Made by a program: the position numbers and the translations under genes | From: Clostridia bacterium | Lineage (GTDB): Bacteria > Bacillota > Clostridia > Oscillospirales > Butyricicoccaceae | Assembly (NCBI GenBank): GCA_021205365.1 | Contig: JAJPXP010000037.1 | Coordinates: 44,051 to 91,060, forward strand | Length of the DNA: 47,010 nucleotides | Direction: 5' to 3' | Part shown: in pieces, positions 1-9,379 of the stretch | How positions within the stretch are numbered: the first letter of the stretch is position 1 | Layout: each line of letters opens with the position of its first letter | Notes under the pieces: model-generated | The model's database searches: none | What the model saw: the letters and a program-made list of their open reading frames with translations, nothing else | Told to the model about the DNA's origin: nothing

Positions 1-1235
1 CTGCCTTCCTCAAAGGTTACAGTTTCCAAAGCCTTGCAATAGTAGAATGCATAGTCAGACAGGTTGGTAATGCCTGCACCAATGGTTACATGCTTGATGA
101 CACCACTGTAGGTGCTCCACGGAACATCATATGCATTCTTATAGTTCGGCATTGCACCGCTGCCGGAAATGGTCAGGCTGCCGTCACTCATCAAAGTCCA
201 GGTCAGGCCATCGCCAAATTCGCCGGAAGCTACTTCTTGAATCGTTCTCTCGGTGTAGTCAATGCCATACTTCTCTGCATATGCCTTTGCATAGCTGTCA
301 TAGCCTACGCTAAGCGTTACGTTGGAAGATCCATCAAATACGCCGACGCTGATAGAGGACATGCTGTCTGGTAAATATACAGAAACCAGGGACGTGCACT
401 TTGCAAAGGAATTGCCGTAGATGGTCGTTACACCCTCCGGAATTTCAATGCTGCGCAGGCTGGTGCAGCGATAGAATACAGAGCCACCAATGGTCTGCAG
501 CTTGCTGCCTTCCTCAAAGGTCACAGTGGTCAGACTGGTGCAGTAATAGAATGCATAGTCAGACAGGTTCGTAATGCCTGCACCGATGGTCATATTCTTG
601 ATCATGCCGCTGTAGGTGCTCCACGGAACATCGTATGCATTCTTATAGTTCGGCATTGCACCGTTGCCGGAAATGGTCAGGCTGCCGTCACTCATCAAAG
701 TCCAGGTCAGGCCGTCGCCAAATTCGCCGGAATCCAGCTGCTGGATACTACGTTCTACATATGCAATGCTGTATGCTTTCGCATATGCCTTTGCATAGCT
801 GTCATAGCCTACGCTCAGCACAACATTTGGAGACTTGCTAAATGTGCCTGCACTGATCTTGGATACAGCATCCGGAATGTAAACAGACTTCAGGCGGTCG
901 CACTTCGCGAACGCATTGCCATAAATGGTAGTAACGCCATCCGGCAAAGTAACGTCGGTGATTCGTGCACAGCTGTAGAATACTGCACCGCCGATTTCCT
1001 GCATCTTACTGCCTTCCTCGAAGGTAATCTTGCTGATGCCGTCACAATCGTAGAATGCATAATCAGAAATGTTGGTGAGGTCTGCACCCAGGGTAACCGC
1101 TGTAATCTTCGCACGATACTTGTGCCACGGCAGATCTGCCGGTTTTGCAGACTTCATGGTTCCCGTTCCATTGATATACAGGCTGCCATCTGCATACAGA
1201 ACGAATTGCAGGTCATCGTTGCAAATACCCGCTTC
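1..1235 (-). repeat. 504-bp tandem repeats encoding BspA-like LRR units
   Basis: The stretch around 112-230 recurs almost base for base at 616-734, an offset of 504 bp (168 codons). A third, clearly diverged unit starts near 1120. Each unit encodes a WTLMSDGSLTISG-like strand segment followed by LSDYAFYYC and IYGNSFAKC leucine-rich steps and a SYAKAYAKEY stretch. The array continues beyond the left edge, so the copy number is unknown. High identity of the two outer units against the diverged inner one suggests recent duplication at the C-terminal side. Confidence 0.9.
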
Positions 1236-4200
1236 CATAACGTCTGCTGTGCTGCAGGATACAAACTGACCCTGCTCAAAAGTACAGGTTTCACCCAGAA
1301 TGGTGTATTCGCCTTCGTAGCCGCAGCCGTCCTTATCAAAGTAGTACGGTGTGGAGTTTACATAATAATAACCGGTCTGATACTTACCGGAAATGAAATA
1401 CATCAGCTTTCCGGTTTCCTCTTCATTTGCAAAGCCTGCATACATGGATTCCTTTGCCTGCGTTGTATAACCGCACTTGGAGCAGGTCAGGGTATCCGTG
1501 GAACGATTATACAGGTATGCATGGTCATCATTTGCACAAAGTGGCTTCTTCTTGGTATAGCTGTCAAAGACTTCCTTTGTGCCATCAGAAGCTACATTAT
1601 AGGTGGTTACAGTGATATCGGTCTGTGTTGCATCAACAGACATATAAATTGCATTGAAATCCTGTGTTGCCTTTACAAAGTGGAAATCAGCGTTGTCTGT
1701 GATGTAATAGCTCTTCTCGCCGGAGGTGCCGCCGATGTAGTAAACCGTTCCGTTCTCCTGATCTACCGCACCGCCAGTAAGCGGTTCTGTTCTTGCATAG
1801 GAGTGGTCATGGCCGGAGAATACAAAGTCAAATCCGACTTCATCAACAACCGGAGGAACCAGACGGTTGATTTCTGCATTGCCGCCGCTGATATTGGTGT
1901 AATAGGACGGCTGATGCATCGTCAGAACCTTCCAGTCCGCATCACTCTTTGAGGCATCTTCCTTAATCCATTCCAACGCTTCCTTCAACTGGCCTGCAGT
2001 GCTGGAATAGTTGATGACTGCTACATAAACATTACCGTAAGTAGTGGAGTAGTAGCTGCCTGGTGCAGAAGCCGGCAGGTTGTAGACTGCTGCAGAGGTA
2101 TCTGCATTTGCATCGCCTGCATACTCATGGTTACCCAGAACGTGGATCATGTCTGTGTCGCCAAGATTCGCAGTGCCAAAGAGTGTAACAACATCATTCC
2201 AGTCTTCATAGCTGGTTGCGTCATCAACTGCGTCGCCGGTCTGAATGCCGAAGGTAAAGTTCTCACTCTTGATATTGTTCATCAGAGCAGTTATATTGGT
2301 CAAATCATCTGCCTGAATGTCACTCAGAACAAAGAACTTTGTATCATCATCTGCTACAGTGGTGGTAAAGGTCATTTCATCCGACCACTGGTCATCACTG
2401 CCTACACGGTAACGGTAGGTGGTTCCCGGAGCCAGATTCTTCAGGATTACGCTGTTGACTGCTGCCGCAGAATTGCCACCCTTGGTGAAGGTGCGAATCT
2501 GCGTCTGGGCAGCTGCGTCCTTCCAGCTGTCGCTGCCATCCTTTGCGTACTGAACCTTCTGCTCGCCCGACTTCGGATTACTCATCCAGCTGATACTCTT
2601 CTGCGTGGTAGGATCGGATACTGCGTTGTTCATGATCGCATATGGTGCGCCGGTTTCATCACCCTTTGCATCGTAGCTCGCAACATTGCAGTAGAAAGAA
2701 ATTCTGTCTTCGTCATCGCGTGCATATACAACATACTTGCCCGCGGTCTGGCTGAACATATCCGTTTCCAGCGTGCCATCTTCAGCAGTTGTTCCAACAG
2801 CAGTGCCGTCCTCCAGATATACACCAATATTGGCTGCTAGTGTGCCGTCTGCTGCGGTTACCTTGATAATGCCAGTGGTTCCGACTACAATCGGGTCAGC
2901 CGTTACGAGATAGGTTGCCGCAACTGGCAGGGAAACCTCCGGAGCAGAATACGTATACGTATTGTCATCCACCTTGTAGGAACCAGCCTTTACAGTGTAA
3001 GCGAATACATCGCCTTCCCTCAGGGTATTCGGAACCTGAATTGTTACAGTCGCAATCAGGTCATCAGTCGCAATCAGATCATTGACAAATTGGAACAGAC
3101 CGGTCTTTCGGGTTGCTTCCAGTGTCAGGGTGTCTGTCAGCTTGTTATAGGAAGAGGTTCCTTCATAGCTGTCAGAAAATTCAATCATATAGTCGCGGAA
3201 TTTGCTGTCCAGCTTCAAAGAGGTCATGTTGTAGTCGACAGACTTGTTGGAAGCACGGATCTCCAGCTGAACGGTCTCGCCCAGTACAGCGGAATCCTGC
3301 AGCGGCTTGACGGAAATCGTCGGCACATTCTGCTCTTCACCGCTTACGGTAAAGTATCTGGTTTCCGTCGTCTCATTGCCGAAGCCATCACGCATGGAGA
3401 CAGTGATGGAATGCTGTCCGTTCAGCAGGTTGACATCGTACAGATGGTTTTTAGAACCATCCGGATCAGCAACATAAGTATAGTCATCATTGTCAGTGAC
3501 ATTGATACCGTCAATGTACATACGGATCGTACTGGTGTCAATACCTGTGGTATACTTGTTTTCAACGTCGTGGAAAGAAGCATCGAAGGTGACAGTATTG
3601 GTATTCAGCACCGCACCATTGGTCAGCTCAGCATTGTTCGCCATGATGGAATCAATGACCGGGCTGTCGACATCATCCACATTTGCGCCGTATACAAACT
3701 GCAGGTTATCAAAGTAAATGGAGCCTGCAGACTTCGTACCCATCTGTGTACCTGCAACGTACATCAGGCGGAAGGTCATACCAGGCTGAATGCTGAACGG
3801 TCCTTGATACTTGGTCAGATCAGCTTCCAGATACTTCCATCCCTCCCAGTAGATACCCGGCTGCTGATCGCCGGTTACCTGCTTCGGCTCAAGGGTAAAG
3901 TCATATGCCAGGTTCGTGCCGCTGCCGTCACGAACATAGCCGCGCAGCCAGAATCCTGCCTGTGTTCCGTCACCTTCCCATACAATGCCAGTGCCTTCCG
4001 GAGCATATACCCATACACCGATACCGGTTGGGGAACCAGGAACAGACATGCTTTCACTGGTGCCGAAGCATGCGCCTTCTGTTACCGCGCCGCACGCCGT
4101 GAAGTCATAGTTCAGCTTCAGGGAATGACTGCCGAAACGTACCGGCTCGTCATCATCAATGCTGACAATTTCCGCAGACTGCTTGCCGCCGCGGTTGTAG

Positions 4201-5750
4201 TTACTGGTATAGTACTTCGAACCATCGGTCTGGCTGTTGCCAATGGTGTAATATTCCTTTGCGGGTGTTACTTCACCGGTTTCCGGATCGGTATAGTCCT
4301 CAAAATCCATGACAACCGTTGGCAGCATACCAACAATAACATGGATACTGCCGCTGATGGAAGCGTCATATGCAGAGACTGCTGTTACATCACCGTTCAG
4401 GCTGGCGCCATCTGCGGAGGTGAACAGGTTGCCGTCAAAGGTGCCCATATTGGGATCGGTGATAGACCAGACGATATCCCCTTCCTTGTAGTTGATATCA
4501 CGTCCCTGATTTCTCACAACCAGTCCAAAATCTGTAGTTTCTTCAAAACCAAGGCTGATTTCTTCTGAAGAGAAGTAAATTTGATCCGGTTCAACGATTT
4601 CAATGCTGGTAGAACCAACAACAGCTCCGTCCAACATCAGTTGGGCTGTAACAGTTCCGGTCTTGCTGTCCGCAGTATACAGACCGGTTTCAGCATCAAT
4701 GCTGCCGCTGCTGCCATCAGCCAGTGTCCATGTAACGCCTTCCGGAATATCAACTGCTGCACCAGTGCTGTCTACGCCCTGCGCCTCAAACTGAACCTGC
4801 GAGCCTGGAGTGTACAGCTCGCTGTTCGGAGACAGTGCTGCATGATCAAATACGCCGCTCGGCTTTGCAGAAGAAACAACCAGCAGAGAACCAGAAACCT
4901 CACGTGCTGCGCCGTCAGACGGAGAGTTTTTAATGGTCAGTTCGCCGGAGCCTTCACGCTCGGTTGCGAAGGTAGAGGAACCGCCGCCATCCAGATTCAG
5001 TGCGGTTACACAGCCCAAACCGATCATAGCATCTGCGACCTCATAAATGGTCATACCAATGGACGTCGGGGACTGGCGTCCGTCATCAACAAACAAGACA
5101 ACCGTGCCATCCGACTTAATGCCGACTGCAGTTCTTGGGTTTACGCTCACATCGCTTGTGTCGGCAACAATATTTTTGCCATCCTCGACAAGGATTTCGC
5201 GGCCACCCATAGCTTCCACAACATTATCGCCGAGAGGTGTGTTGCCAGAACGGATTTCCGCAGTGCCGTCATTCAGAATTGCAAAATATCCATAGCCGTT
5301 CTGTGTATTATGATATACAGTGCCGTTCATAACCAGCGCGCCTATCGGCTCGCCGGTAGCCATATTGAAAAAGTTCGCATTCACTACGCCAACGACATTG
5401 GCATTTTCATCTGCCTTTTTCAGAGTTTTTTCAGCTGCCGCTGCCTGGTCCAGACAATTCTGCATACCCCAGGATGTGGCGTCATAGTTCTTGTAGCCAG
5501 CCTTCAGTGTGACATCTGGATTGCTGACATCAATTTCCATGACGAAACCCTTATTCTGGTTGGTTCCGCTGTCATCGTTCAAAACAATGTCAGATTCTGT
5601 AATACCCGGTGCGATTGCGTATTCCTTAGAGGAAATCACCTTGGAATTACCGAAGCTGGTGCCCGAAAGAACGGATGCCAACGCGTCCATTGGCAGCATC
5701 GCGACCACAAGGCACATGGCCAGCAGAGCCGAAAGAATTTTTTTCTTCAT
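1..5750 (-). CDS. Secreted phosphodiester glycosidase / purple-acid-phosphatase-like / leucine-rich-repeat surface protein (3' end beyond window)
   Basis: The reading frame is open from an ATG at 5750 to the left edge, at least 1916 residues, with AGGAG about 10 nt upstream. It begins with a signal peptide (MKKKILS, hydrophobic core, ALA|S). Residues about 40-310 look like a phosphodiester glycosidase (NAGPA-type) domain, with NPRTAVG near 203 and LDGGGSS near 253. Ig-like regions follow. Residues about 1045-1125 resemble the FN3-like N-domain of purple acid phosphatases. Residues about 1135-1330 are a metallophosphoesterase with GDAVDD, GNHEY and GHDHSYAR; the first motif reads SDIQAD instead of the usual DxH. 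A short cell-wall-binding-like aromatic stretch (near 1440) precedes BspA-type LRR repeats. The role is probably surface hydrolysis of phosphate-containing polymers or glycosides, with LRRs for adhesion. It lies just after the exopolysaccharide operon. The domain calls are firm; the substrate is unknown. Confidence 0.9.
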   Translation of the reverse strand, partial: MKKKILSALLAMCLVVAMLPMDALASVLSGTSFGNSKVISSKEYAIAPGITESDIVLNDDSGTNQNKGFVMEIDVSNPDVTLKAGYKNYDATSWGMQNCLDQAAAAEKTLKKADENANVVGVVNANFFNMATGEPIGALVMNGTVYHNTQNGYGYFAILNDGTAEIRSGNTPLGDNVVEAMGGREILVEDGKNIVADTSDVSVNPRTAVGIKSDGTVVLFVDDGRQSPTSIGMTIYEVADAMIGLGCVTALNLDGGGSSTFATEREGSGELTIKNSPSDGAAREVSGSLLVVSSAKPSGVFDHAALSPNSELYTPGSQVQFEAQGVDSTGAAVDIPEGVTWTLADGSSGSIDAETGLYTADSKTGTVTAQLMLDGAVVGSTSIEIVEPDQIYFSSEEISLGFEETTDFGLVVRNQGRDINYKEGDIVWSITDPNMGTFDGNLFTSADGASLNGDVTAVSAYDASISGSIHVIVGMLPTVVMDFEDYTDPETGEVTPAKEYYTIGNSQTDGSKYYTSNYNRGGKQSAEIVSIDDDEPVRFGSHSLKLNYDFTACGAVTEGACFGTSESMSVPGSPTGIGVWVYAPEGTGIVWEGDGTQAGFWLRGYVRDGSGTNLAYDFTLEPKQVTGDQQPGIYWEGWKYLEADLTKYQGPFSIQPGMTFRLMYVAGTQMGTKSAGSIYFDNLQFVYGANVDDVDSPVIDSIMANNAELTNGAVLNTNTVTFDASFHDVENKYTTGIDTSTIRMYIDGINVTDNDDYTYVADPDGSKNHLYDVNLLNGQHSITVSMRDGFGNETTETRYFTVSGEEQNVPTISVKPLQDSAVLGETVQLEIRASNKSVDYNMTSLKLDSKFRDYMIEFSDSYEGTSSYNKLTDTLTLEATRKTGLFQFVNDLIATDDLIATVTIQVPNTLREGDVFAYTVKAGSYKVDDNTYTYSAPEVSLPVAATYLVTADPIVVGTTGIIKVTAADGTLAANIGVYLEDGTAVGTTAEDGTLETDMFSQTAGKYVVYARDDEDRISFYCNVASYDAKGDETGAPYAIMNNAVSDPTTQKSISWMSNPKSGEQKVQYAKDGSDSWKDAAAQTQIRTFTKGGNSAAAVNSVILKNLAPGTTYRYRVGSDDQWSDEMTFTTTVADDDTKFFVLSDIQADDLTNITALMNNIKSENFTFGIQTGDAVDDATSYEDWNDVVTLFGTANLGDTDMIHVLGNHEYAGDANADTSAAVYNLPASAPGSYYSTTYGNVYVAVINYSSTAGQLKEALEWIKEDASKSDADWKVLTMHQPSYYTNISGGNAEINRLVPPVVDEVGFDFVFSGHDHSYARTEPLTGGAVDQENGTVYYIGGTSGEKSYYITDNADFHFVKATQDFNAIYMSVDATQTDITVTTYNVASDGTKEVFDSYTKKKPLCANDDHAYLYNRSTDTLTCSKCGYTTQAKESMYAGFANEEETGKLMYFISGKYQTGYYYVNSTPYYFDKDGCGYEGEYTILGETCTFEQGQFVSCSTADVMEAGICNDDLQFVLYADGSLYINGTGTMKSAKPADLPWHKYRAKITAVTLGADLTNISDYAFYDCDGISKITFEEGSKMQEIGGAVFYSCARITDVTLPDGVTTIYGNAFAKCDRLKSVYIPDAVSKISAGTFSKSPNVVLSVGYDSYAKAYAKAYSIAYVERSIQQLDSGEFGDGLTWTLMSDGSLTISGNGAMPNYKNAYDVPWSTYSGMIKNMTIGAGITNLSDYAFYYCTSLTTVTFEEGSKLQTIGGSVFYRCTSLRSIEIPEGVTTIYGNSFAKCTSLVSVYLPDSMSSISVGVFDGSSNVTLSVGYDSYAKAYAEKYGIDYTERTIQEVASGEFGDGLTWTLMSDGSLTISGSGAMPNYKNAYDVPWSTYSGVIKHVTIGAGITNLSDYAFYYCKALETVTFEEG

Positions 5751-5859
5751 TCCAATTTTTCTCCTTTTCTCCAGGCGCTATCTGAAAACAAAGAAAATGA
5801 CAAATCTCTCGCAAATATACGGCTCATGCGAAGCAAAAACTTATTGCTATCCTTCCGGA

Positions 5860-5966
5860 TTTCAATATTTTTTTGATCCATCGCCCTATCTTTGCAGAAA
5901 GCATCAAAATTTTTGGTTTTTCCGATGCGCCCTAAATATCTATGTAAAAACCTTCCTCAGGTTCGG
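5860..5966 (-). promoter_or_regulatory. Structured leader or weak terminator region between the flippase gene and the surface-protein gene
   Basis: On the minus strand a 5-bp stem (AACCT/AGGTT, 5949-5963) followed by a short T-run lies just after the flippase stop and could be a weak terminator. The GGTTTTT of that same segment can instead pair with AAAAACC about 25 nt further on, and GCATC/GATGC forms another hairpin near 5907-5935. These mutually exclusive pairings make this a plausible structured 5' leader for the surface-protein gene. No riboswitch class was recognised and no convincing -35/-10 pair was found. Confidence 0.3.
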
Positions 5967-5996
5967 CATACCCAATTCAGGTTTAATTGTTTGCGT

Positions 5997-7505
5997 TTAC
6001 TTTTTTCTCATCACAATCCTTCGCATAGTATAAAAAGCCGCTTGGGTATCTTTCCGGAAAACAATAAAATCTATAACAGCTGTAATAACAACCGCACTGG
6101 CCAAGCACAGTATTGCATAAACAAACCAGAATAAATAATTCGGAATATTCATACGGGAAATATACTGGTTTACCAGCAGGATCAGCACGGTCTGCAGTAG
6201 GACAACCAGCATTTTCTTTACTGTTCTGACAATCGGGTAATGAATCAGATTCCGGCTGAGATACCATGCCAGATAACAGATTCTATATGCCATTGCAACA
6301 ACCGTTGCAAATGCAACCCCCGGAATACCAACCGTAACAGCAAGGACAATGGAAAGAACAATATTCAACGCAGCCTCAATAATTGCACTGCTCTGCGTCT
6401 GTCTGAAATGTCCTGCCGCTGTGACAACATCATGATACGGATGGCGCAGACAATACAGCATTTCTGCTGCCAGAACCATAAACCCAATCGCAGGCCTGAT
6501 ATAATTTGCATCCGTAAAATGTCTGGTATAAATATAAATGAACGGCATAATCATGGCTAGCGCTGTAGAAAACAGAATGACAACCAGGCTATTGTTGACA
6601 AGCAGGTATAAATCAAACCGTTTGCGTACCTGATCCGCTTCTTCTTCTACCAGCAGATTGCCAAACCCCGCTTCCATTCCACTCATGATGCTTGTGGTAA
6701 TATTTTTTAAAGCTTTCGCAGGCATCTGATAGACGGAATAAATTGCCACCGATGTCAGCGAGCTGAAAATCGTGAGAACAGCAACATCTGTATTGGAATG
6801 CAGAAACCACGCCATATTGTGTACCATTCCTGCGCTCATCTGCTTTGTCGGAATTTTCTTTTCCGGAGCAGACAGATTCAGATGGTATCGGCGTTTCACA
6901 TAAAAATTCAGACAAATCGGGCGCAAAGCGAACAAGCCCATCGTTCCCAGCTTTACAATATGAATGGAAAAGCCAGCCTGAATCATAACAACCGTCAGCA
7001 GTGCATTCAGAATCGTAGCTGCCATGTTGATAAAGGAACTGACATACATCAGCTGGTCTGCCTGCAAAAGCACCGCATAGGCTGTTCCGAAATAGTACTG
7101 TACAAATGAGGAAATTGCGAGAATCAGTACCAGAGAGCCTGAAAACGCCAGATCAAAGGTTTGATTGATAAACAGAGGATATACAAAGCTCAATATAACT
7201 GCATACCCTAAAAATGTCAGGGCAAGTTTTCGGTAAAATTTTTCTGTTGACCTCACAACGCCGCTGATTTCATCATTGTTTTTTTGTGACAGCGGCTTAT
7301 ACAGCGCCGCTCTGCTGATTGCTCCAACACCAGATTCCAGTAGTGTAATATAAGCAAGAAATCCGGTAATGGAATCCACAAGGCCATATTGCGCCGAGCC
7401 ATATGTACGGATCATCAACTGTGGGATAATCAGTCCAACAATTGTTGTAGCCAGCTGGTTTGCAATTTGTCCAAAGGAATTAAATGCTATTGTTCTGGAA
7501 CGCAC
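5997..7505 (-). CDS. Polysaccharide flippase (Wzx/MATE-like, PST family)
   Basis: This is a 502-residue, highly hydrophobic protein with about 12-14 predicted membrane helices, starting with RTIAFNSFGQIANQLATTI, a typical opening for oligosaccharide flippases. The start is a GTG at 7505 preceded by AGAGGACA. It overlaps the end of the LicD gene by 26 bp, so it is the last gene of the exopolysaccharide operon. The expected role is to turn undecaprenyl-linked repeat units to the outer face of the membrane for polymerisation by the EpsG-like protein. Length and hydrophobicity profile fit the family; substrate specificity cannot be read from the sequence. Confidence 0.88.
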   Translation of the reverse strand: MRSRTIAFNSFGQIANQLATTIVGLIIPQLMIRTYGSAQYGLVDSITGFLAYITLLESGVGAISRAALYKPLSQKNNDEISGVVRSTEKFYRKLALTFLGYAVILSFVYPLFINQTFDLAFSGSLVLILAISSFVQYYFGTAYAVLLQADQLMYVSSFINMAATILNALLTVVMIQAGFSIHIVKLGTMGLFALRPICLNFYVKRRYHLNLSAPEKKIPTKQMSAGMVHNMAWFLHSNTDVAVLTIFSSLTSVAIYSVYQMPAKALKNITTSIMSGMEAGFGNLLVEEEADQVRKRFDLYLLVNNSLVVILFSTALAMIMPFIYIYTRHFTDANYIRPAIGFMVLAAEMLYCLRHPYHDVVTAAGHFRQTQSSAIIEAALNIVLSIVLAVTVGIPGVAFATVVAMAYRICYLAWYLSRNLIHYPIVRTVKKMLVVLLQTVLILLVNQYISRMNIPNYLFWFVYAILCLASAVVITAVIDFIVFRKDTQAAFYTMRRIVMRKK

Positions 7506-8352
7506 TGTCTGTCCTCTTTTCCAATTCGTTTCCTTCCGTCCTCCACCACGCTTTCATATGATGGTGTGGTTTCTGCTGCTCCGGCGGAAGTTCCTTCTCA
7601 TAATCACCATACAGGCTGCGCAGATAGCGGTCATACCCTACAGGAGCTTTGTAATGCTCACCTTCAAATTCGACCTCCACAGTACCTGAAAAGACCTCCG
7701 CAGGAATCACTTCCCGCTTACCATACAGCGGCCAGGCAACATTACCAAGATAGGCAGTCTCTTTGTTCTGCCTGCTTTTTTTAACCTGCCGGTCAAGGCT
7801 CTTTTGAAACGGCTTTGTGCCGCAAAATCTGCTAAAACGCCAAATGGCATACAGAATCCCCTTCTGTATGCCTGACTTTGGTGTCGAAAATCGCTGCTCA
7901 CAGGACGCACACAGAAACCGGCACTGCAAGCCGCCATAGGCAGCCTGTAATCGAGCCAATTTCTCTCCGCCCTGCCAGTTGTCAAGCGGAAAGATATCAA
8001 TGGAAACACCATATTCTGCTCCCAGATCAGCAAAGCCTTCCTGAACCAATGTCCGTTTATCAAACAGCTTGGAATAGGTCGAAGCCCATTTCGCACAATG
8101 TTCCCGGTTCATCAGCTCATAGATATTTGTATTGATTTCCGTAAGCCTAACCAGTTTTTCATAATCTTCTCTGGGCATAAAGATATCAATGTCATCGTCC
8201 CATGGAATAAATTTCTTATATTTGATTGCGCCAAGCAATGTTCCATTGCTCAGATAAAATGTAAGGGAATACTTCTGGCAAATATGCTTTAGATGCCGCA
8301 ATGCACCAATCTGTATCTCCTGAATTTCCCGAATCTCTGTGATCTCTCTCAT
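7480..8352 (-). CDS. LicD family phosphotransferase
   Basis: The protein has 290 residues from the ATG at 8352. That start is chosen because it forms an ATGA overlap with the stop of the preceding glycosyltransferase and has AGGGGA upstream; a longer in-frame extension exists but runs into that gene. The LicD signature is clear: GTLLGAIKYKKFIPWDDDID, a nucleotidyltransferase-fold motif with its DDDID metal-binding acids, at about residues 35-55. LicD proteins attach phosphocholine or related phospho-groups to cell-surface glycans. In this operon it would decorate the exopolysaccharide repeat unit. The group transferred is not determined by sequence alone. Confidence 0.9.
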   Translation of the reverse strand: MREITEIREIQEIQIGALRHLKHICQKYSLTFYLSNGTLLGAIKYKKFIPWDDDIDIFMPREDYEKLVRLTEINTNIYELMNREHCAKWASTYSKLFDKRTLVQEGFADLGAEYGVSIDIFPLDNWQGGEKLARLQAAYGGLQCRFLCASCEQRFSTPKSGIQKGILYAIWRFSRFCGTKPFQKSLDRQVKKSRQNKETAYLGNVAWPLYGKREVIPAEVFSGTVEVEFEGEHYKAPVGYDRYLRSLYGDYEKELPPEQQKPHHHMKAWWRTEGNELEKRTDSAFQNNSI

Positions 8353-9368
8353 ACGCTTTCCCCTGATTTCACGTGCTGCAGCATAGAAATTGCCTTCAAT
8401 GAACCGATTCGAAGCATGGTATGCTTGACCCGAAGATGGCCCGCTTTTTTTGAAAAAACAGCCTGCCTGACAGCTTCTCTGCAAACAGGCTGGGAAAGAT
8501 ATGTCCGGAACATAGCCTGTTCTGTTTTCCCAACCTTTCCTGCCCCTGCTGCACGAACTGCTGCACTGTACATCTGCTGTACTGCCAGTCTGTAAAATTG
8601 TTCCCGAAGTATCATATCATTTCGCGGAATTTCTCGTTCCAAAAAGTGCAGCAGACTGGAACTGCGGTCAAATGCTTTTGCATCACCTCTGCGTGAAATA
8701 GATGCCGGAAGAATGCGGTAATGATAAAAGCACTGCTGCATGATTTCCATTGATCCAGTTTCCAAAACCGTACAAATCACACAGCACATATCCTCTCCGG
8801 TGAGAATATCCCGTGGGATTCTCTGCTGATGCCGACACAAAAGCTCCTTGCGAAATACTTTTCCCCATAATGCCCGCGGAAAAAACGCTCCATCCGCATT
8901 CATCAGCAACTGTGGGAGAATTTCCGCCTGTATTCTGTTTTTATCGTAATATCCTGCCGGAAACTGCGGGACACATGCTTTTGCTTTTCCGTTCGTATCC
9001 TCCTGATAGCCAAAAAGAATCATATCTGGCTGTTTTCCAGTGATACATGTCTCACAGCAGGAAAGGGTATCTGCTTCCAGCCAGTCATCGCTGTCCAAAA
9101 ACAGGACATACCGTCCCCTTGCCCTGTCCAGACCTGCATTTCTTGCGGCGGTGTGTCCCTGATTTTTCTGATGCAAAACCCGGATTCCTGCATTCTGCAG
9201 CGCATACCTGTCACAGATTTCACCCGAATGGTCTTTGGAACCATCATCCACAAGAATAAGCTCCCAGGAAGCAGTATCCTGCTGGAGCACACTTTCTATG
9301 CACATTTTCAAATAGCTTCCGGCATTATAAACTGGAACAATGATAGAAAAAAGAATTGGTGCATCCAT
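8349..9368 (-). CDS. Glycosyltransferase family 2
   Basis: A 339-residue GT-A fold enzyme. The N-terminus has FSIIVPVYNAGSYL and ILVDDGSKD, then LFLDSDDW, the DxD-type nucleotide-sugar/metal site. The start at 9368 is chosen for GGAGG 7 nt upstream; a longer in-frame reading enters the EpsG-like gene. It ends in an ATGA overlap with the LicD gene. It probably adds one sugar to the lipid-linked repeat unit at the cytoplasmic face. The donor and acceptor sugars are unknown. Confidence 0.9.
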   Translation of the reverse strand: MDAPILFSIIVPVYNAGSYLKMCIESVLQQDTASWELILVDDGSKDHSGEICDRYALQNAGIRVLHQKNQGHTAARNAGLDRARGRYVLFLDSDDWLEADTLSCCETCITGKQPDMILFGYQEDTNGKAKACVPQFPAGYYDKNRIQAEILPQLLMNADGAFFPRALWGKVFRKELLCRHQQRIPRDILTGEDMCCVICTVLETGSMEIMQQCFYHYRILPASISRRGDAKAFDRSSSLLHFLEREIPRNDMILREQFYRLAVQQMYSAAVRAAGAGKVGKTEQAMFRTYLSQPVCREAVRQAVFSKKAGHLRVKHTMLRIGSLKAISMLQHVKSGESV

Positions 9369-9379
9369 TCTCGTTCCTC

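Noticed and set aside
1-1235. CRISPR-like repeats
   Set aside because: The repeats are 504 bp, coding and in frame with the LRR protein, without spacer structure.
1122-5876. Long plus-strand open frames across 1122-1952, 2127-2840, 3090-4568 and 4581-5876
   Set aside because: They lie antisense to the continuous minus-strand surface-protein frame, which has a signal peptide and clear domains; the plus-strand translations are Cys- and Ile-rich with no recognisable domain.
5860-5966. Cyclic-di-GMP riboswitch in the surface-protein leader
   Set aside because: A few bases resemble the GEMM pattern (TGCAAAG), but the conserved core and second stem cannot be laid out.
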